From positions 1 to 62,000 of the forward strand of contig NMRA01000729.1 of the NCBI GenBank assembly GCA_002633005.1: a DNA stretch of 62,000 bases, read 5' to 3'. The DNA comes from Phoronis australis (taxonomy: Eukaryota > Phoronida > Phoronidae). This document shows positions 1 through 11,800 of this stretch, one piece after another (within the stretch, counting starts at the first letter, position 1; each line of letters opens with the position of its first letter). Made by a program: the position numbers and the translations under genes. The notes beneath the pieces are model-generated. The model was not told the DNA's origin and did not search any database. It was given only the letters and a program-made list of their open reading frames with translations.

Positions 1-636
1 ACTACATTTTAGGCTGGGTGCGCGCATGTGGCGAAATTATGGTTATTTTTGTGCACTGCTTCCCCCCTAACTCAAAATCGTGGATCCGCCCCTGTGCACC
101 ATGAAAAACGTCCGTCAGCGAGTGGAGGTCACTGTACAAAAATGCTAAGCAATATGTTGGATATATTTTTGTTAGATGATGATGATTTTCTTGATTGCAG
201 TCTAACACTATAGGGGTAATATTCGGTGAATTATTACATTCTAGCTTACGGTATATCATCATCACTGTTTTTTTTTCTATTTTTATCGTTACTATTACCG
301 TACAAACTAAGGATCAGCGCTAAGTAATCACGGTACTTCAAATAGAATATCTGTGCTTTCCGTTTCCTTTTTGGCCCAAGGTTTGAATGCTGCATTGTAA
401 CGACCTCAAGGTGTGACAACCAAATTTTTGTTGTTATTTCAAACTCGCACCTGGAGTTCCAGTGCGATATTGGTCCGGAATGTAACTCATTTCCGCTCCG
501 GAAACATTGTTGGACGTCTTCAATTACTTTGGACGATCGAGAAGGGGTTTTCTATATCTGTCTGTTTCGACAAAATACTGTGTATCGTAGCTTTGGTCAT
601 ATATGCGCAAAATTAACATAAAATTGAATTCTTCAG
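1..636. other. Intron of the plus-strand kinase gene (partial)
   Basis: This lies upstream of the terminal kinase exon. I see no preceding kinase exon here, such as one carrying the DFG, APE or DxWSxG motifs, so the rest of that gene should lie to the left of the window. Positions 65-100 carry a short stretch of dispersed-repeat appearance, but I cannot assign it to a family. Confidence 0.5.
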
Positions 637-808
637 GTATGATTTGATGACAATGTGCTGGAGAGAGGTACCTCACAAGCGACCATCATTTAACGTCCTC
701 GCCCCCATGTTGGAAGACATGTTGACTCTGAGGAAGACGTTTATCTCAGTGAAGTGTGGTGACGATTTCATGTACGAAGTCATTGATTCAGGGAAAGACG
801 ACTGTTGA
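637..808 (+). CDS. Terminal exon of a TIE-like receptor tyrosine kinase (C-terminal end only)
   Basis: A pyrimidine-rich acceptor (..cttcag, AG at 635-636) opens a frame of 56 residues ending at TGA 806-808. It begins YDLMTMCWREVPHKRPSF, which is subdomain XI of protein tyrosine kinases: the conserved CW, and the RPSF whose Arg buttresses the C-lobe. The tail that follows, MLTLRKTF then DDFMYEVIDSG, resembles the TIE1/TIE2 C-tail (MLEERKTY, then FTYAGID in TIE2), and the Tyr lies where TIE2 has Y1108. The first base completes a split codon (probably Val, giving VYDLM). I am confident that it is a tyrosine kinase terminus. The TIE assignment rests on the tail and on the neighbouring gene. It is convergent with the phosphatase gene ending at 5791. 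Confidence 0.82.
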
Positions 809-1529
809 ACTTTTATACCACAAAACAATATACTACATGTATGTGCATAGCTTACGTATTATTGGCTTTTTTGGTTTGTTTTCAGAGCCTTGAGCTCGGA
901 ATGTATGGAACATTTTTATGTATGGGTAATTTAACGCGAACGTAGCTTGAGAAACTAGGCAATGGACACGCGTGTTTGTGGTTTATCACTGATTTTCGTT
1001 TCATTTTTTCAGCAGTAATGTTTATGGCTTCTACGTTCGTTTCTTGAAATGACACTAAACCATGTTAGACAATTTTAGCCAAGACTGACTCTGTCACCTG
1101 TCCGTGTGATCACTTGCAGTGTCACAGTTTGGCCCATTTGACCAGAGGAAGACAGTCTACCACCACAAATTTGCTCTATTGTAAAGACTGGAGTAATTTA
1201 AAACTGTTTAAAAGATTTGCGATCTCTTCGCAGTCAACATTTTTTTCACAGGTCATTTTGAATTGATAGGGAAACCTTCATAAAAGTGTGTTTGTGTTTT
1301 ACGTAACCGAATTCATTTCAGCTATAACAATGACGAACGGCGATTCCATGTGATAATGCATTTTTTCAATGCGAATGCCTTTTTTATGTCCTTTTAATCT
1401 TATGAACAATGGGGGAATCCATTTTATCACCATTGTTTTCTTTCTGGAGAATAGGTTGGTCATTGGTCTCCAGAGGTATTGCAGTATAAGATAATCACTT
1501 ACTTGGAGACGATGTAGATTGGGCGCAGT
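809..1529. other. 3' flank of the kinase gene
   Basis: This is presumably the 3' UTR and intergenic DNA. I found no clear AATAAA on the plus strand here and no other coding signal. Confidence 0.4.
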
Positions 1530-1573
1530 CGTTTCAACCTGGTCCGCCAGGTCTTTATCAATGTGTGAGGAGT

Positions 1574-1676
1574 TTTACGCCTTTCGCTGATTACGAAAGT
1601 TCCAATACACGGGAGGTAAGCGGAGACCTCGGTCCCGGTTCAAGAGAGGGCGCTGAGTGTTGGTATTTATGGATTC
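1574..1676 (-). mobile_element. Penelope-like element C-terminal fragment (inverted copy)
   Basis: On the minus strand this reads KESINTNTQRPLLNRDRGLR, then LPPVY, ending at a TAA. This is the signature that follows the GIY-YIG endonuclease in Penelope-like and related retroelements (KE-I-...-LNRD-G-LPP-Y). It mirrors the plus-strand fragment at 3391-3523, and the two are separated by the THAP transposon. Confidence 0.65.
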
Positions 1677-1840
1677 TTAAAGGAGAATGCCACCTAATTT
1701 AATTAGTCTTTTTTACCGTCTTAATCGGTCTATATCCACATTGCCTTGCGTATGGTCGACCATACCTTGCCGAGAGGTGTCGCGTTAACCTGTGAGGAAG
1801 GTGAGAAACGACGCAGCGACGTCATTTATTCATTTGCAGA

Positions 1841-2161
1841 GTGAATGCCGCTATGTTGCGGTGCATCGGTTCCCGCTTGTCCGAACTATGCAGCTGCGAG
1901 GAAAACAGGTATATCGTTTTTTTTCGACTTCCTCGAGAGTCCGAAATGCTTAGGAAGTGGCTCGCGGTAGTGAAGAGTGAAAAGTACGCTGTAAATAGCA
2001 AGCATGAGGCCGTGAAACATCTCGGTGTCTGCGGCCGGCAGTCGTCGACAGTGAGTCTGACGAATGCCGGCTTACCAAATAACTATCCTTACGTTCCGTT
2101 GTCTGAGCTTGTTCACGGCGCCTCTAGTATTTCTTCATCATTGTATTCCGGTTCGAACTGA
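1841..2161 (+). pseudogene. THAP zinc-finger ORF, degenerate (inside copy A)
   Basis: A 106-codon frame containing [20 protein letters not shown] and VCGRQ. This matches a THAP (C2CH) DNA-binding domain, but the zinc-binding His of the final CxxH is Gln, and the N-terminal Cys spacing is disturbed compared with copy C. Downstream it leaves the conserved frame. It is probably a dead transposase N-terminus. Confidence 0.65.
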
Positions 2162-2240
2162 TAGCCTGTGAAACTTAACGATCCACCTGCGAAGTCTTCA
2201 TCGGATGAGCTCTCGTCTAAGTTCGGATTGCGAGTTGCCA
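2112..2240 (-). pseudogene. Short acidic ORF opposing the THAP frame (copy A)
   Basis: On the minus strand, an ATG at 2240 opens a short frame beginning MATRNPNLDESSSDEDF with GYQFEPEYNDEE further on. The same start recurs in copy C (ATG at 60300, plus strand) and, degraded, in copy B near 42420. Conservation in three copies suggests a former second protein encoded tail to tail with the THAP protein. The GYQFEP..EE pattern recalls the N-termini of transposon-associated P2X7-like proteins, but this is a weak guess. Confidence 0.4.
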
Positions 2241-3390
2241 TGTTTACGTTTATTACTGAGAGTTCTTTTTCAAAATGAATTATTCTCACCCTAACAAATA
2301 CTTATATAAATCTGAAACAAAGTCTGTCTCATTAGATGCAATTTGCAATGCCTTTGGAGTGTTTGTTAGTGCAAATGATTTCAGAAGCCAGTAATGAATA
2401 AATCACTGCGTTACCGGCTTTAGGTGCAACAAAACTAAGTGACCGGACACCGAGGCCGTGTGATCACATGCTAATTCAGTGTTGGCTGACAGAAACTTTT
2501 GTGAAACAATAACTCGATTTTCTATCCCACGGTCAGGTGTGAGGAGAATCTTTATTTACATTTACATTATTCAAATAATGACTTTCAATGTGCAACTTCT
2601 GCCCTGACGGTTCTGTGGCCAAAGGGGAACCTAAATTCACGGGCCCCCGACAAGTAAGTAGATTTGCAGTTTCGTGGCTAATTTACCAACATAACCACGT
2701 GCACATTACTTCTTTGGCTCACTAGTATAGTATTTTCTTGACAGGAACTTTAGTTTCTAACTTTGACTGGTTTTTGTTAGTGATGTCTTTAGCCCGGCGC
2801 AACGGGCCTGATCGGGTTCCGAGCTAGTGGCCGGGATAACGAGTAAGTCCTGCCGCAACGGGCCTGATCTGGTTCCGAGCCACTGGCCGGGATAACAAGC
2901 GTTTTGTGTGTTTAGAACTAAAAATCACAAGTAAACTCCACAGATCTAGGTTCTCTTGTCTGTATTTCACGGAAAAATACTTCGAATTTATCTCCGAACA
3001 GACCCCAAACTCCTGCTACGGACCTATGTAAATTGGCATGCCGAACTGTTCGTAGGCTACGGTGTGTCCAGATACCAATAAATCCGTAACAGCGAAATAA
3101 AACAACACGTTTTTATCAGAACTTGGTGTATTTTTAAGGGTTTTACATCGAAGTTTGATAATTCATTGGTGTTAAACGGTGAACTCAAGCAATAAGCTGA
3201 CACCGCGTGTGACCTACTGAATAGACTGCGTGTGAAACCAATGACGTCATTGGATAATTTCAACACCTCCGTCTGCCGTCAGGTGTCAGGTAACGCAACC
3301 AAACGTGCCGTTATATGAGTGGAACTACTCGATCTAAATTGATACAAAATACATAGGTTGTTTTTGGATGGCATGCTCCTTTAAGGCCTC

Positions 3391-3523
3391 AGCCAAAGAA
3401 CAGAATTGGTATGCTCGCAAGTTAAAAGAATCCATAAATATCAGCATTCAGCGACCTCTCTTGAACCGGGACCGAGGTCTCAACTTACCTCCCGTGTATT
3501 CGAACATTCTTAATCAGCGATAA
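3391..3523 (+). mobile_element. Penelope-like element C-terminal fragment
   Basis: The plus-strand frame reads KEQNWYARKLKESINISIQ, RPLLNRDRGLNLPPVY, then SNILNQR and a TAA at 3521-3523. This is an undamaged C-terminus of a GIY-YIG-bearing Penelope-like element. It forms an inverted pair with 1574-1676. The paired homology extends outward to about 1530 and 3555. Confidence 0.68.
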
Positions 3524-3529
3524 AGACCT

Positions 3530-4190
3530 GGCGGACCAGGTTGAAATGTCTGCGTTAAAGTAAGTGGTTATCTTATACTGCATTGTTTTAATTATTTAGC
3601 TCTTTTTCATGCGTCATTGCTATTCAGTACATAAAATATACGCCTTTATTGACAATGTAATTTTCTTAAATGCACAATTATTTTCGTTATCTCTAAAACG
3701 TGGTTGAAATATTTGTCATGAGGAAATCAGTAATTAAAATGTCCACGTAGTTGGCTCATTGGTACCAGGAGACGGAGAGGGTTGATCTGCTCTTACTTAA
3801 CCACCTCTTACGATTGTCAGACTTTGTTAAAACAACTAACAAATTTTACTTGAAACAACGAGATATTTTCTGATTCTTCGATGAATGGAAACACAAGAAC
3901 TTAAGCCTCATTCGTAATCATGTGACCGCAATCTTCGGGAGGAAATTGCTATTTTTATTTTCATCATGAAATTACAGGCGACTCAGTTTTTGAAGTAAAC
4001 ATTTTACAGTTTTTATGCTCAGAATCTCTGAGACAACGGAAATGACAATCATGAAAATAATTTCTTTAAATTTTGTCACATTTTGGTCGTTTGAAGGTAA
4101 AGAATTGCGACGTTATACATGACCTTGATATAAATGAAAGTTCAAAAAGATAGAAGGTTTTAAGACGTCCAGTTAAGGTGTCGGAATATA
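3530..4190. other. Intergenic DNA
   Basis: AT-rich sequence between the two convergent genes. No coding or RNA signal was recognised. Confidence 0.4.
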
Positions 4191-4192
4191 TA

Positions 4193-4455
4193 AAAACTTA
4201 AGTCGGATACTGGAATTTGCTAACTTGAGTTACTGAAGTTGCGTCCGTCTATCACGAGCTTCAGCTTGGCCAGTGGTGCTACTATCGTTTTGGCCAATAG
4301 GTAGCTATTTAAGCAGACGATACAGGTCTGACCTCGATGCCAAGTCTTCCAATTAAAACGCCACCTATTGACCAGAATGATAGTAACACCACAAGCCAAG
4401 CTGAAGTCGTCGCTAATTCACTTAAGTAGATTCCAGAATTCGGCTAAGTTTTTAC
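4193..4455. mobile_element. Foldback (MITE-like) element
   Basis: Two imperfect inverted arms, about 4193-4310 and 4362-4455, enclose a spacer of about 50 bp. The inner part of the left arm (CTTCAGCTTGGCCAGTGGTG) pairs with CACCACAAGCCAAGCTGAAG in the right arm. No ORF is present. This is typical of a small non-autonomous DNA element. Confidence 0.6.
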
Positions 4456-4460
4456 TTTGT

Positions 4461-5790
4461 ATTTTGATTTTAAAAAGAATTTGAAAGATCGGACATTGAA
4501 CCACCTGATATATCCATTAAGGTTTTTAGCATGTACTGTAGGTCTAGAAAAAGCCCTCTTAACAACTGGCAGGTGAACAAATAACGCACTTTATAACGAA
4601 TTTCAGTCTGTATTTGTGACTATTGCAATTTCGAAAACATGAAAGTCCACGAAAGTTGACAATGTTACTTCACGGATGTTGTTACTAGGCAACAACGCCA
4701 CATGCTGGAAAAAGACTGTTAAAGGGGCATTTCGCCGGTGTTTAGCTGTCAACGAGGGATCATCACAGCGGCTATTAACTCTACTTCCGTTCAGAAAGCC
4801 AACTTTTATTTAAGGCCACTTCGCATTTGAATGTTGGTCTCTTCTTTTCCCTTACTCGGGTGAAAGGGATTTCTGGATTTCCATAGAACTCGTCTGATGG
4901 TTCGTCATTACTTGAGACTATACTCGCCTCATAGAATGGCAACCCAACTGACTGCAGTGGAACAATGACGAACTGTCAGATCTTTCGAAGCCATGCAATG
5001 GCCACAAATTTGATTAAGAAACAATTTGAGGCCTATTTTATAACGGTAAGTGCTCTAAACTTTGATGTTTTAGTCAGTGTGAGGATTAATTCGCGGTAAA
5101 GCATCCAAAGTCGGTACTGAGCCAGCTAGAGACGGTGATCACAGTCAAGTGAAAAACCAGCCAATTTCGTGTCATCATAATGTATATAATATTTGGTCAC
5201 ATACACCAACTAAATACAGCGACACGACGTGTTAGTCAGTCATTTCACCAACCACCATCATTGTTACTAACAACAGGAAGTAAAGATAGATATGTAATAT
5301 ATGCATGACAAACGCCTTTTAAGTATGACTTAAGTAAGAATCCTGATCAGAAGGAAAGTATTAGAAAACTTACGTACAACATTAAAATTAAATCAAAATA
5401 TAAATTAAAGCCAAGCTAACTAGCTAATCTATTATCTATTTTAGATCAATTGCCTAATGGGGATGAATGAGGGCGGAGGTTATAAATACAAATAAAGAAT
5501 AAATTTGCTCCATGAACTCATATTTTTGAGAGTAACGCAATCCCATGGTTCTTAAGTACGCCAGCGTAAACCCCGCATTCATGAATTTTGCCCACGTGCA
5601 TCATAGATATCCATGTAGTCCCCGAAATACGTAACATAAAACGTGTAAATATAGAGAATTCTCGCGAATTCGAAAGGTCAAGCAAATGTCACATGTGTCT
5701 TTTCTGTCTCAGAATTGCGCAACCCGTATCGCTTGAAGAGTGATGGGAGATGTCCAGCGGAGACCTGTCTTCGCTGTTGGTATATTTTCA
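4461..5790. other. 3' flank / 3' UTR region of the phosphatase gene
   Basis: This lies downstream of the minus-strand stop. No canonical minus-strand poly(A) signal is obvious close to the stop, and nothing else is recognised. Confidence 0.35.
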
Positions 5791-5865
5791 CTACGAAAAG
5801 TTGGCATTAGTATCAACAGACTGTATGAATCTCTCTGCCATGTGGTACAGCGAGCTGTATTGGGC
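5791..5865 (-). CDS. RPTP last exon: C-terminus of D2
   Basis: After acceptor ..tttttcag the exon reads [20 protein letters not shown], then ANFS and TAG (5793-5791). This is the QY..LY.MAERFI helix that closes RPTP D2 domains. In some RPTPs, such as RPTP-alpha, the last residues form a YANF Grb2-binding site; here the Tyr position is Asn (TNANFS), so that site is absent. Phase 0 in. Confidence 0.85.
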   Translation of the reverse strand, partial: AQYSSLYHMAERFIQSVDTNANFS

Positions 5866-8800
5866 CTGAAAAAATAAATAATTATTTTAATACACATGTA
5901 GAGTAGAACACTGACCAGAGACAGGCCTCTCAATCTTTTAACCCACGAGCTTAAAGAATCTGCTGGTCTGCAAATCCTCTCCAGTTTACATACTACACTT
6001 TTACAACTTAAAAATAAACTAATCACGACCGTGGGGAACAGGGCGTGCGAATGCCACAGCCAGACCGTCCAAAGTATTTTTAATTTCATGGGATTTACTT
6101 GTTATTAAGCCTATACTTCTTTAAAATTCAAAAGCTCACCACGTTAACAATGAACTGCCACCGGGAAGATCTGGTCTTCTTCACAGTCTGGAACACGTCC
6201 ACGCCCTTTTCAACTTTGATCTTCTCAAACAAGTTGGCAAGGGCACACAGATATCCGCTACGTGCACAACCGTCCCTTCAAAGAAGCGGTGAAAACGGTA
6301 AAAATCAGGGGCAAGTTCTGCAGTTCCAAGACACAGACGTATGAAACCGCATGGCGGTATTTTACGATGACTTGCGCGGTCTCACTTTTCACGATATACA
6401 AGAGTCCACGGTTTCGAGTTGAGCATGCGTAGCGCGAGCACACTGGCATGGGAAGAAACTACATGTAGGTAGAGTGAACATGTTTTACACTTTTGAAGGT
6501 TTCTCTAAAAATAGTTCATAAGAAACCTTTGATAAGAAATCGATGCCACCAGCAGGTAAATATTGTTGGTTTGTTTGCATACAGAAGCTTATAGATTATT
6601 TGTGACATTAGTTTTTATCCGAATCTCGGCACTGATGGACTATTAATACAGTGCTAATTGGTGACATTTATAATTTACAATTATATTTGCATGATGATTT
6701 CAATTTAAAACATTTAAAGATTTGTAGCATAAATACGGATCCCGGGGTGGACTTCTTGAAAACGGGGGCAACCTTTCAAATATACCGATTTTTACCCAAA
6801 ACATTGGCATCTCTTTAGGCAAACTACGGCGTAGCAGAAGGGATGAGGGAAAATAGTTTGTAGCCATGTGCGGAATGGCATTGTTACGAACTTTGACAAT
6901 AGAAATCTTTCGAAAAGTTTTATTTTTTAAATGTCCTCATTACTCTCCCGTCCACCGATATAGATAACTTACATGTACGAGAATTGCTTTGTTTGATATG
7001 CTTAATGATATATTCAAGATGGTATACGAAATCGTGGACTCGTGTATTAACTGTCTTCATGGAATGCAGACCGAGGTCTAGAATCTAGATTCATACTCGA
7101 AACTTCAGCAATCACACGCACGACCAGGCTACTAATCTGCAAAATTACTCGAAGGTGCCGCACAACTGGTCAATTTTCGTGTCCAGTACCGGATACAGAG
7201 TTTAGACTACCACATTAACCTTTCTGGTAAGCGTTTTACTTGTAATTAATGCAATGACTCTGATGTAAGGTATCAACATTACTCACAAACATTGCACTAC
7301 GACAGCATGCTCTCCAGTTTGGTGTCGAGCCGATTCCACAATCTCAAGAAGCTCGATAAGTGCACTTTGTACACCCGCTGGTGGTACAGCCAGTTTGTTT
7401 GACCAACCTCTCACTTCAAAATGTTTGATTGTCCGACCTCTGTCGTTTGGCTGAAAGCAAAGACTCATTTGAAATAGACCTTCGGCAAGAAGGGGTGCGA
7501 TTTTTTAAATCTTCCCTCGACGTCATGGTGCTCTCGGACACCTTGTTAGACGTTATGTAACGAAATGACAATATTGTTCCATTTTATCTATTCGGAGGGG
7601 GAACCCGGAGAGAGTCTATTTTAGTTCGTTTTATCATCGTATTTCTTATATTTATTCCTATTATTTTACGTAACTACGATGGTCTGTGGAAAAGCCTTGG
7701 TTTATGTTTTCACTTCATTGTGTAACAATTATATAAAAAATTACCTTACTCTTTCACATCCCATTCTATTCTATTATATTCTAAATTGTTTACGGTTGTG
7801 AAATAATTGTCAGGAAAAACAAGTAAACCAGCATATTGATACTGTACACAGTATTTAGAAATTAATTTGACATCGAAATAGATTCGGAGACTCACAGTCT
7901 CATCTTTAAAAATCATGCGCACACCCATCCTAAAAAGGGAAGTTGTAATTTTTTCTAGAATTTGGACCTTTTTACTAAAAAAAACGGCTACGTTCAGAGG
8001 TATGAGTTGTGCAACTACCTTTTTGTGGACGTTTGTCTCGTTTTCTATTGTTTCGGACTCTTTGTGTGTCTGAGGCTGACCTTTTCGCTCACTTCGCGAA
8101 ATGAGGGGTCATTTGAGTACCCCGAGCCCCCGTGGGCGCACGCTTGAAAATAACACTGTTCTTGTGTTGTCTTGGGGTCACCTTGACTAATTTCCTGGTT
8201 AAACAACTGGCATACAGTATTCACCGAAGTCCTACGAATAGTTTTGGAGAGATAATGGTTTACATAGTGCAAACTAATAGAACAGTCAGAATCCACAACG
8301 TGTATGCATAAAGGCTGGGCTCTCACCAAGATAGGCTTTATCTCATCGTGAAATCACTACGAAAATAAAATGGTAGGTACAAATGCATGTTAAAAGTAAA
8401 TTCCAGTCCAGTCAACGTGCTATGAGCTCTGTACTCGATAACGAATTTCATTTTTAACATTTTCCACTCTTCTTTTAAGAAAAGTACAGGAGTGTATTAT
8501 GATTCACGTGGATGACTGTCTGATTCCAGGGCCCGGTCTCCAATCTTTTTACTCGAAATGGAACTCGAAATTAGGTTTGGCATTTTCTACTATACTTTTG
8601 GGCGAACTCAAGATAAGTGTCGATTATTCTATGCTCGAGTACACAATAACTTACGTAGATAATTTATTGCCCTTGGTTCACAGTTTGTAAACCCAATATT
8701 AAAGCAACAATTTCGAGTTTGAACTCGAAATTTCAAGTTTTTACTCGAGTTTGTAGCACGAATATAAGAGTCTTCAAGGGCAAACTTGAACTAGAAACTC

Positions 8801-11800
8801 CTATGCATGAACTGTAGTGTATTCGAGCACAGTCTGATAACCAATTATCTTAAGTTCGCACAAAAGGAGCAGAGAAATTGCCAAAAATAGTTTCGAGTTC
8901 GTTTCGAGTACAAAGATTAGAGACCGGGCCCAGATTGTTTTTTATCACAGCAGAAATAAAGGTACATGAGTATGAATTTGAAATTGATGTCCATTTTTAC
9001 TCGGTACTTCATTATTTATTGTGTTTTGTGGCTGGACTAAACAATCATATGTGTGAACCGTGACACACTAAGCCACAGAATAATAAACACTTAACCTGAG
9101 ATCGTTTCAGGGAAGTACGGTTTAAGTCAATCACAATTTCGATTTGCAGTTAGGAAATTACATGTAGACCCCAGAACGAGAATTTTGTGACGACCAATGT
9201 AGCAGTTGCAAAGAACGTAAGACTAAAAATACAAGCGTGATAAGAGTGCATAATGACTTTCTGTCACTCGACACTTACGGTTCCTGTTAGGCAAGGAGAA
9301 TTTAGGGAAATTAGAGCTCTTTCAATACTGTCCTCGCCATGTCAGATGACCACACACTCTTCACAATGCCTTTGTATGTGTACGTGAATAATCGACGCTG
9401 ACGCCTAAGCCCGAGATGACGCAAGACATGGGCACAGCTGTAGTGACATACCTTTTTCATAGTGTCAGTCAAAGTGAAAGTTCGCTGCTTAATGACGTCA
9501 TTGTGGTGACATCTGGAACCAACGAATTTAATCTCATAACGCTCGAAAAGCATCGTTCCTTCATCTGGCCAGTATTGAGGGGATATCTGAAGTAAGGAAA
9601 TATGAAAAGTAAACTTAGACAGGTGATCTTTTCGTAGGGACTTACTACAGGAATGGTTTTGTTTCCAGTTATGCCTTGGTTACATAAAGCTTACAATGTC
9701 TATTAAATGAGGTTGCCGCAGAAAAATGGTCATATTGGATGACCGTCGGGCGACCATCGGTAGCGCCAACTAAAACGGCATCACCAAAACCCCAATCACT
9801 TCTGCTTATCCCATAATTGTCCGCTCGTGCTAAGACTCGGACTTCGATCGATATGTGGCCAGTAATAAGGAGGCTTACAAATGACTTTTTGCAGCTTTTT
9901 TGGAATAAAGAAAATATTAGAAATTGATAATTTAATCGACAACGTTAAGGTAACATCAAGTACTATGCTCTTTGCAGAGGGCGTGTAAAATCAGCAGCCA
10001 TCAACGAATCTCACATGATCTTTTCCTTTGGCATCGTTCAACATGACGATCACGTGACATTCGTGATCGTGAATCATCCTCCAGAAATCACAAACGGTGT
10101 TGGGTAACGGACTTTGTGTTACGATGAAGGCATCGCGTTGATTATATCCCTGAAACGATAGCAAACGGAAATATTGTAGAACTGCTTCTGATTACTATAT
10201 GCGAACGTTAAAAAGTTCTAATATTCTGGTATCAATATTTATTTTGGTGAAGAAAGCAACGTATTCCTTAATCAGACACGAAGCGAGAGTTTGCAAAGAA
10301 TTGACAGCTCCAATCACCACTCGTTGACCCAGGATCGGCGCAAAACATGATACGCCGTGACAAACCAACTTGTGGAGACTGAACTCAAGCAACAGTCAGT
10401 TCTGTGCAATACCTAATTGATTAATTTCATTAAGTCACACTTTCACCACAGAATGTGATCAAATGTTAGTTTTGTGACGGACAGGTGTATTTATATCATC
10501 TTTCAATCAACGTATGAAAAACAGAAGAACAGTCTCCATTATATTCACCACCGAGAAACAATGGCGGTCAGTACTCATCTGTGCTAGCCCTGTTTGTGAA
10601 ATTTCTGACTTTCTGGTTGCTGTATTGTCTAAGACACATTTCCGGAGAAACATGGGGAAATTTTCTTTCGTGTTCAGGACTCTTAACTTGCCCAAACGTC
10701 TACCACAGCTTAAGGCAGCATCCCACCCCGCTAAATAAATTCTTTCCTGATGGCGAGCAGACTGGCTGCGACTACTTAGTTAAACAGACCATTGAATTAC
10801 TTGTCGGGAGTCACATCAATGGAATAGGTGTTCCCTTAATGTAAGACTATTTATTAGTGCACGTATTTCATGCACTTTCATGCGATTATAAGTTGTTTTA
10901 CCTGAATAATTTATACGTGCAATCAGGAAGTCATAACTATGGGTACGACTTCCTCGTGCAATGAATATCTGTAGCCCATATATTACACAGCCAGTTGTAT
11001 TTCTGGTAAGCAGTGTAATCTGTATAGACTCAGAGATACGGCTCTTATAATGCTGAAACAAGTCTGAAAAACGTTCAACTGGGGCAAGTCAAAGTCAAGG
11101 TTCGCGGATTTTTACCACAAGCTAGATGCCAGTTATTTAGTGTAGGATACTGGTTCTAAACATCAGAGATCCCTGCAAGTGACTATAACGAATGTAATTT
11201 GTTGTCACGTGTCCAAATGGCACAAGTTGGACGAAAAAGAAACGAGTCTACTGACATAAGTGAAAGTAAGCATTTTAGTTATAAAGCAGCCAGTGCATTT
11301 CAAATAGAGACGGTTAACACTGACGTAACGACATCCAACACTGACACAGTACTTACATTGACACCGTACTTACGTACTTACATTGACACGGTACTTACAT
11401 TGGCACGGTACTTACATTGACGCAGTACTCACATTGACACGGTACTTACATTGACACGGTACTTACATTGACACGGTACTTACATTGACACTTTACTCAC
11501 ATTGACACGGTCTTTACATTGACACGGTCTTTACATTGACACAGTACTTACATTGACAAATACAGCATTAATATAATCATTTCCGACTTTTTCTGCCGCA
11601 GTCACTAAATACGGTCTTGACCTCCCAACTGAAATGATATTCAATATACATACGTGAGAATTTGTATCCCAAGTAAGAACGAAAGCATCGATTCCACACA
11701 AACGAAGTCGGTGAATTTGTCAAGTTGTTGATTAGTTTGGTACAATGCCTATTTTAGATATCCAACATCAAAGTACTCACGCGGAAGAATATTTTGGTCT

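Larger units (their letters stand above)
1677..3384 (+). mobile_element. Kolobok-like THAP DNA transposon, copy A (non-autonomous)
   Basis: The body (1681-3380) is flanked by TTAA on both sides (1677-1680 and 3381-3384). The termini are inverted: AGGAGAATGCCACC at the left and GGCATGCTCCT at the right. TTAA duplications plus a THAP protein fit the Kolobok superfamily, and the TTAAAGGAG end matches the TTAAAGGRR reported for Xenopus T2/Kolobok MITEs. Only a damaged THAP frame and a short opposing frame remain; there is no DDE transposase domain. An internal tandem repeat of about 53 bp lies at 2793-2895. Confidence 0.72.

Noticed and set aside
11339-11559. CRISPR-like array
   Set aside because: Units are directly adjacent 17-mers without spacers, in an animal intron; it is a minisatellite.
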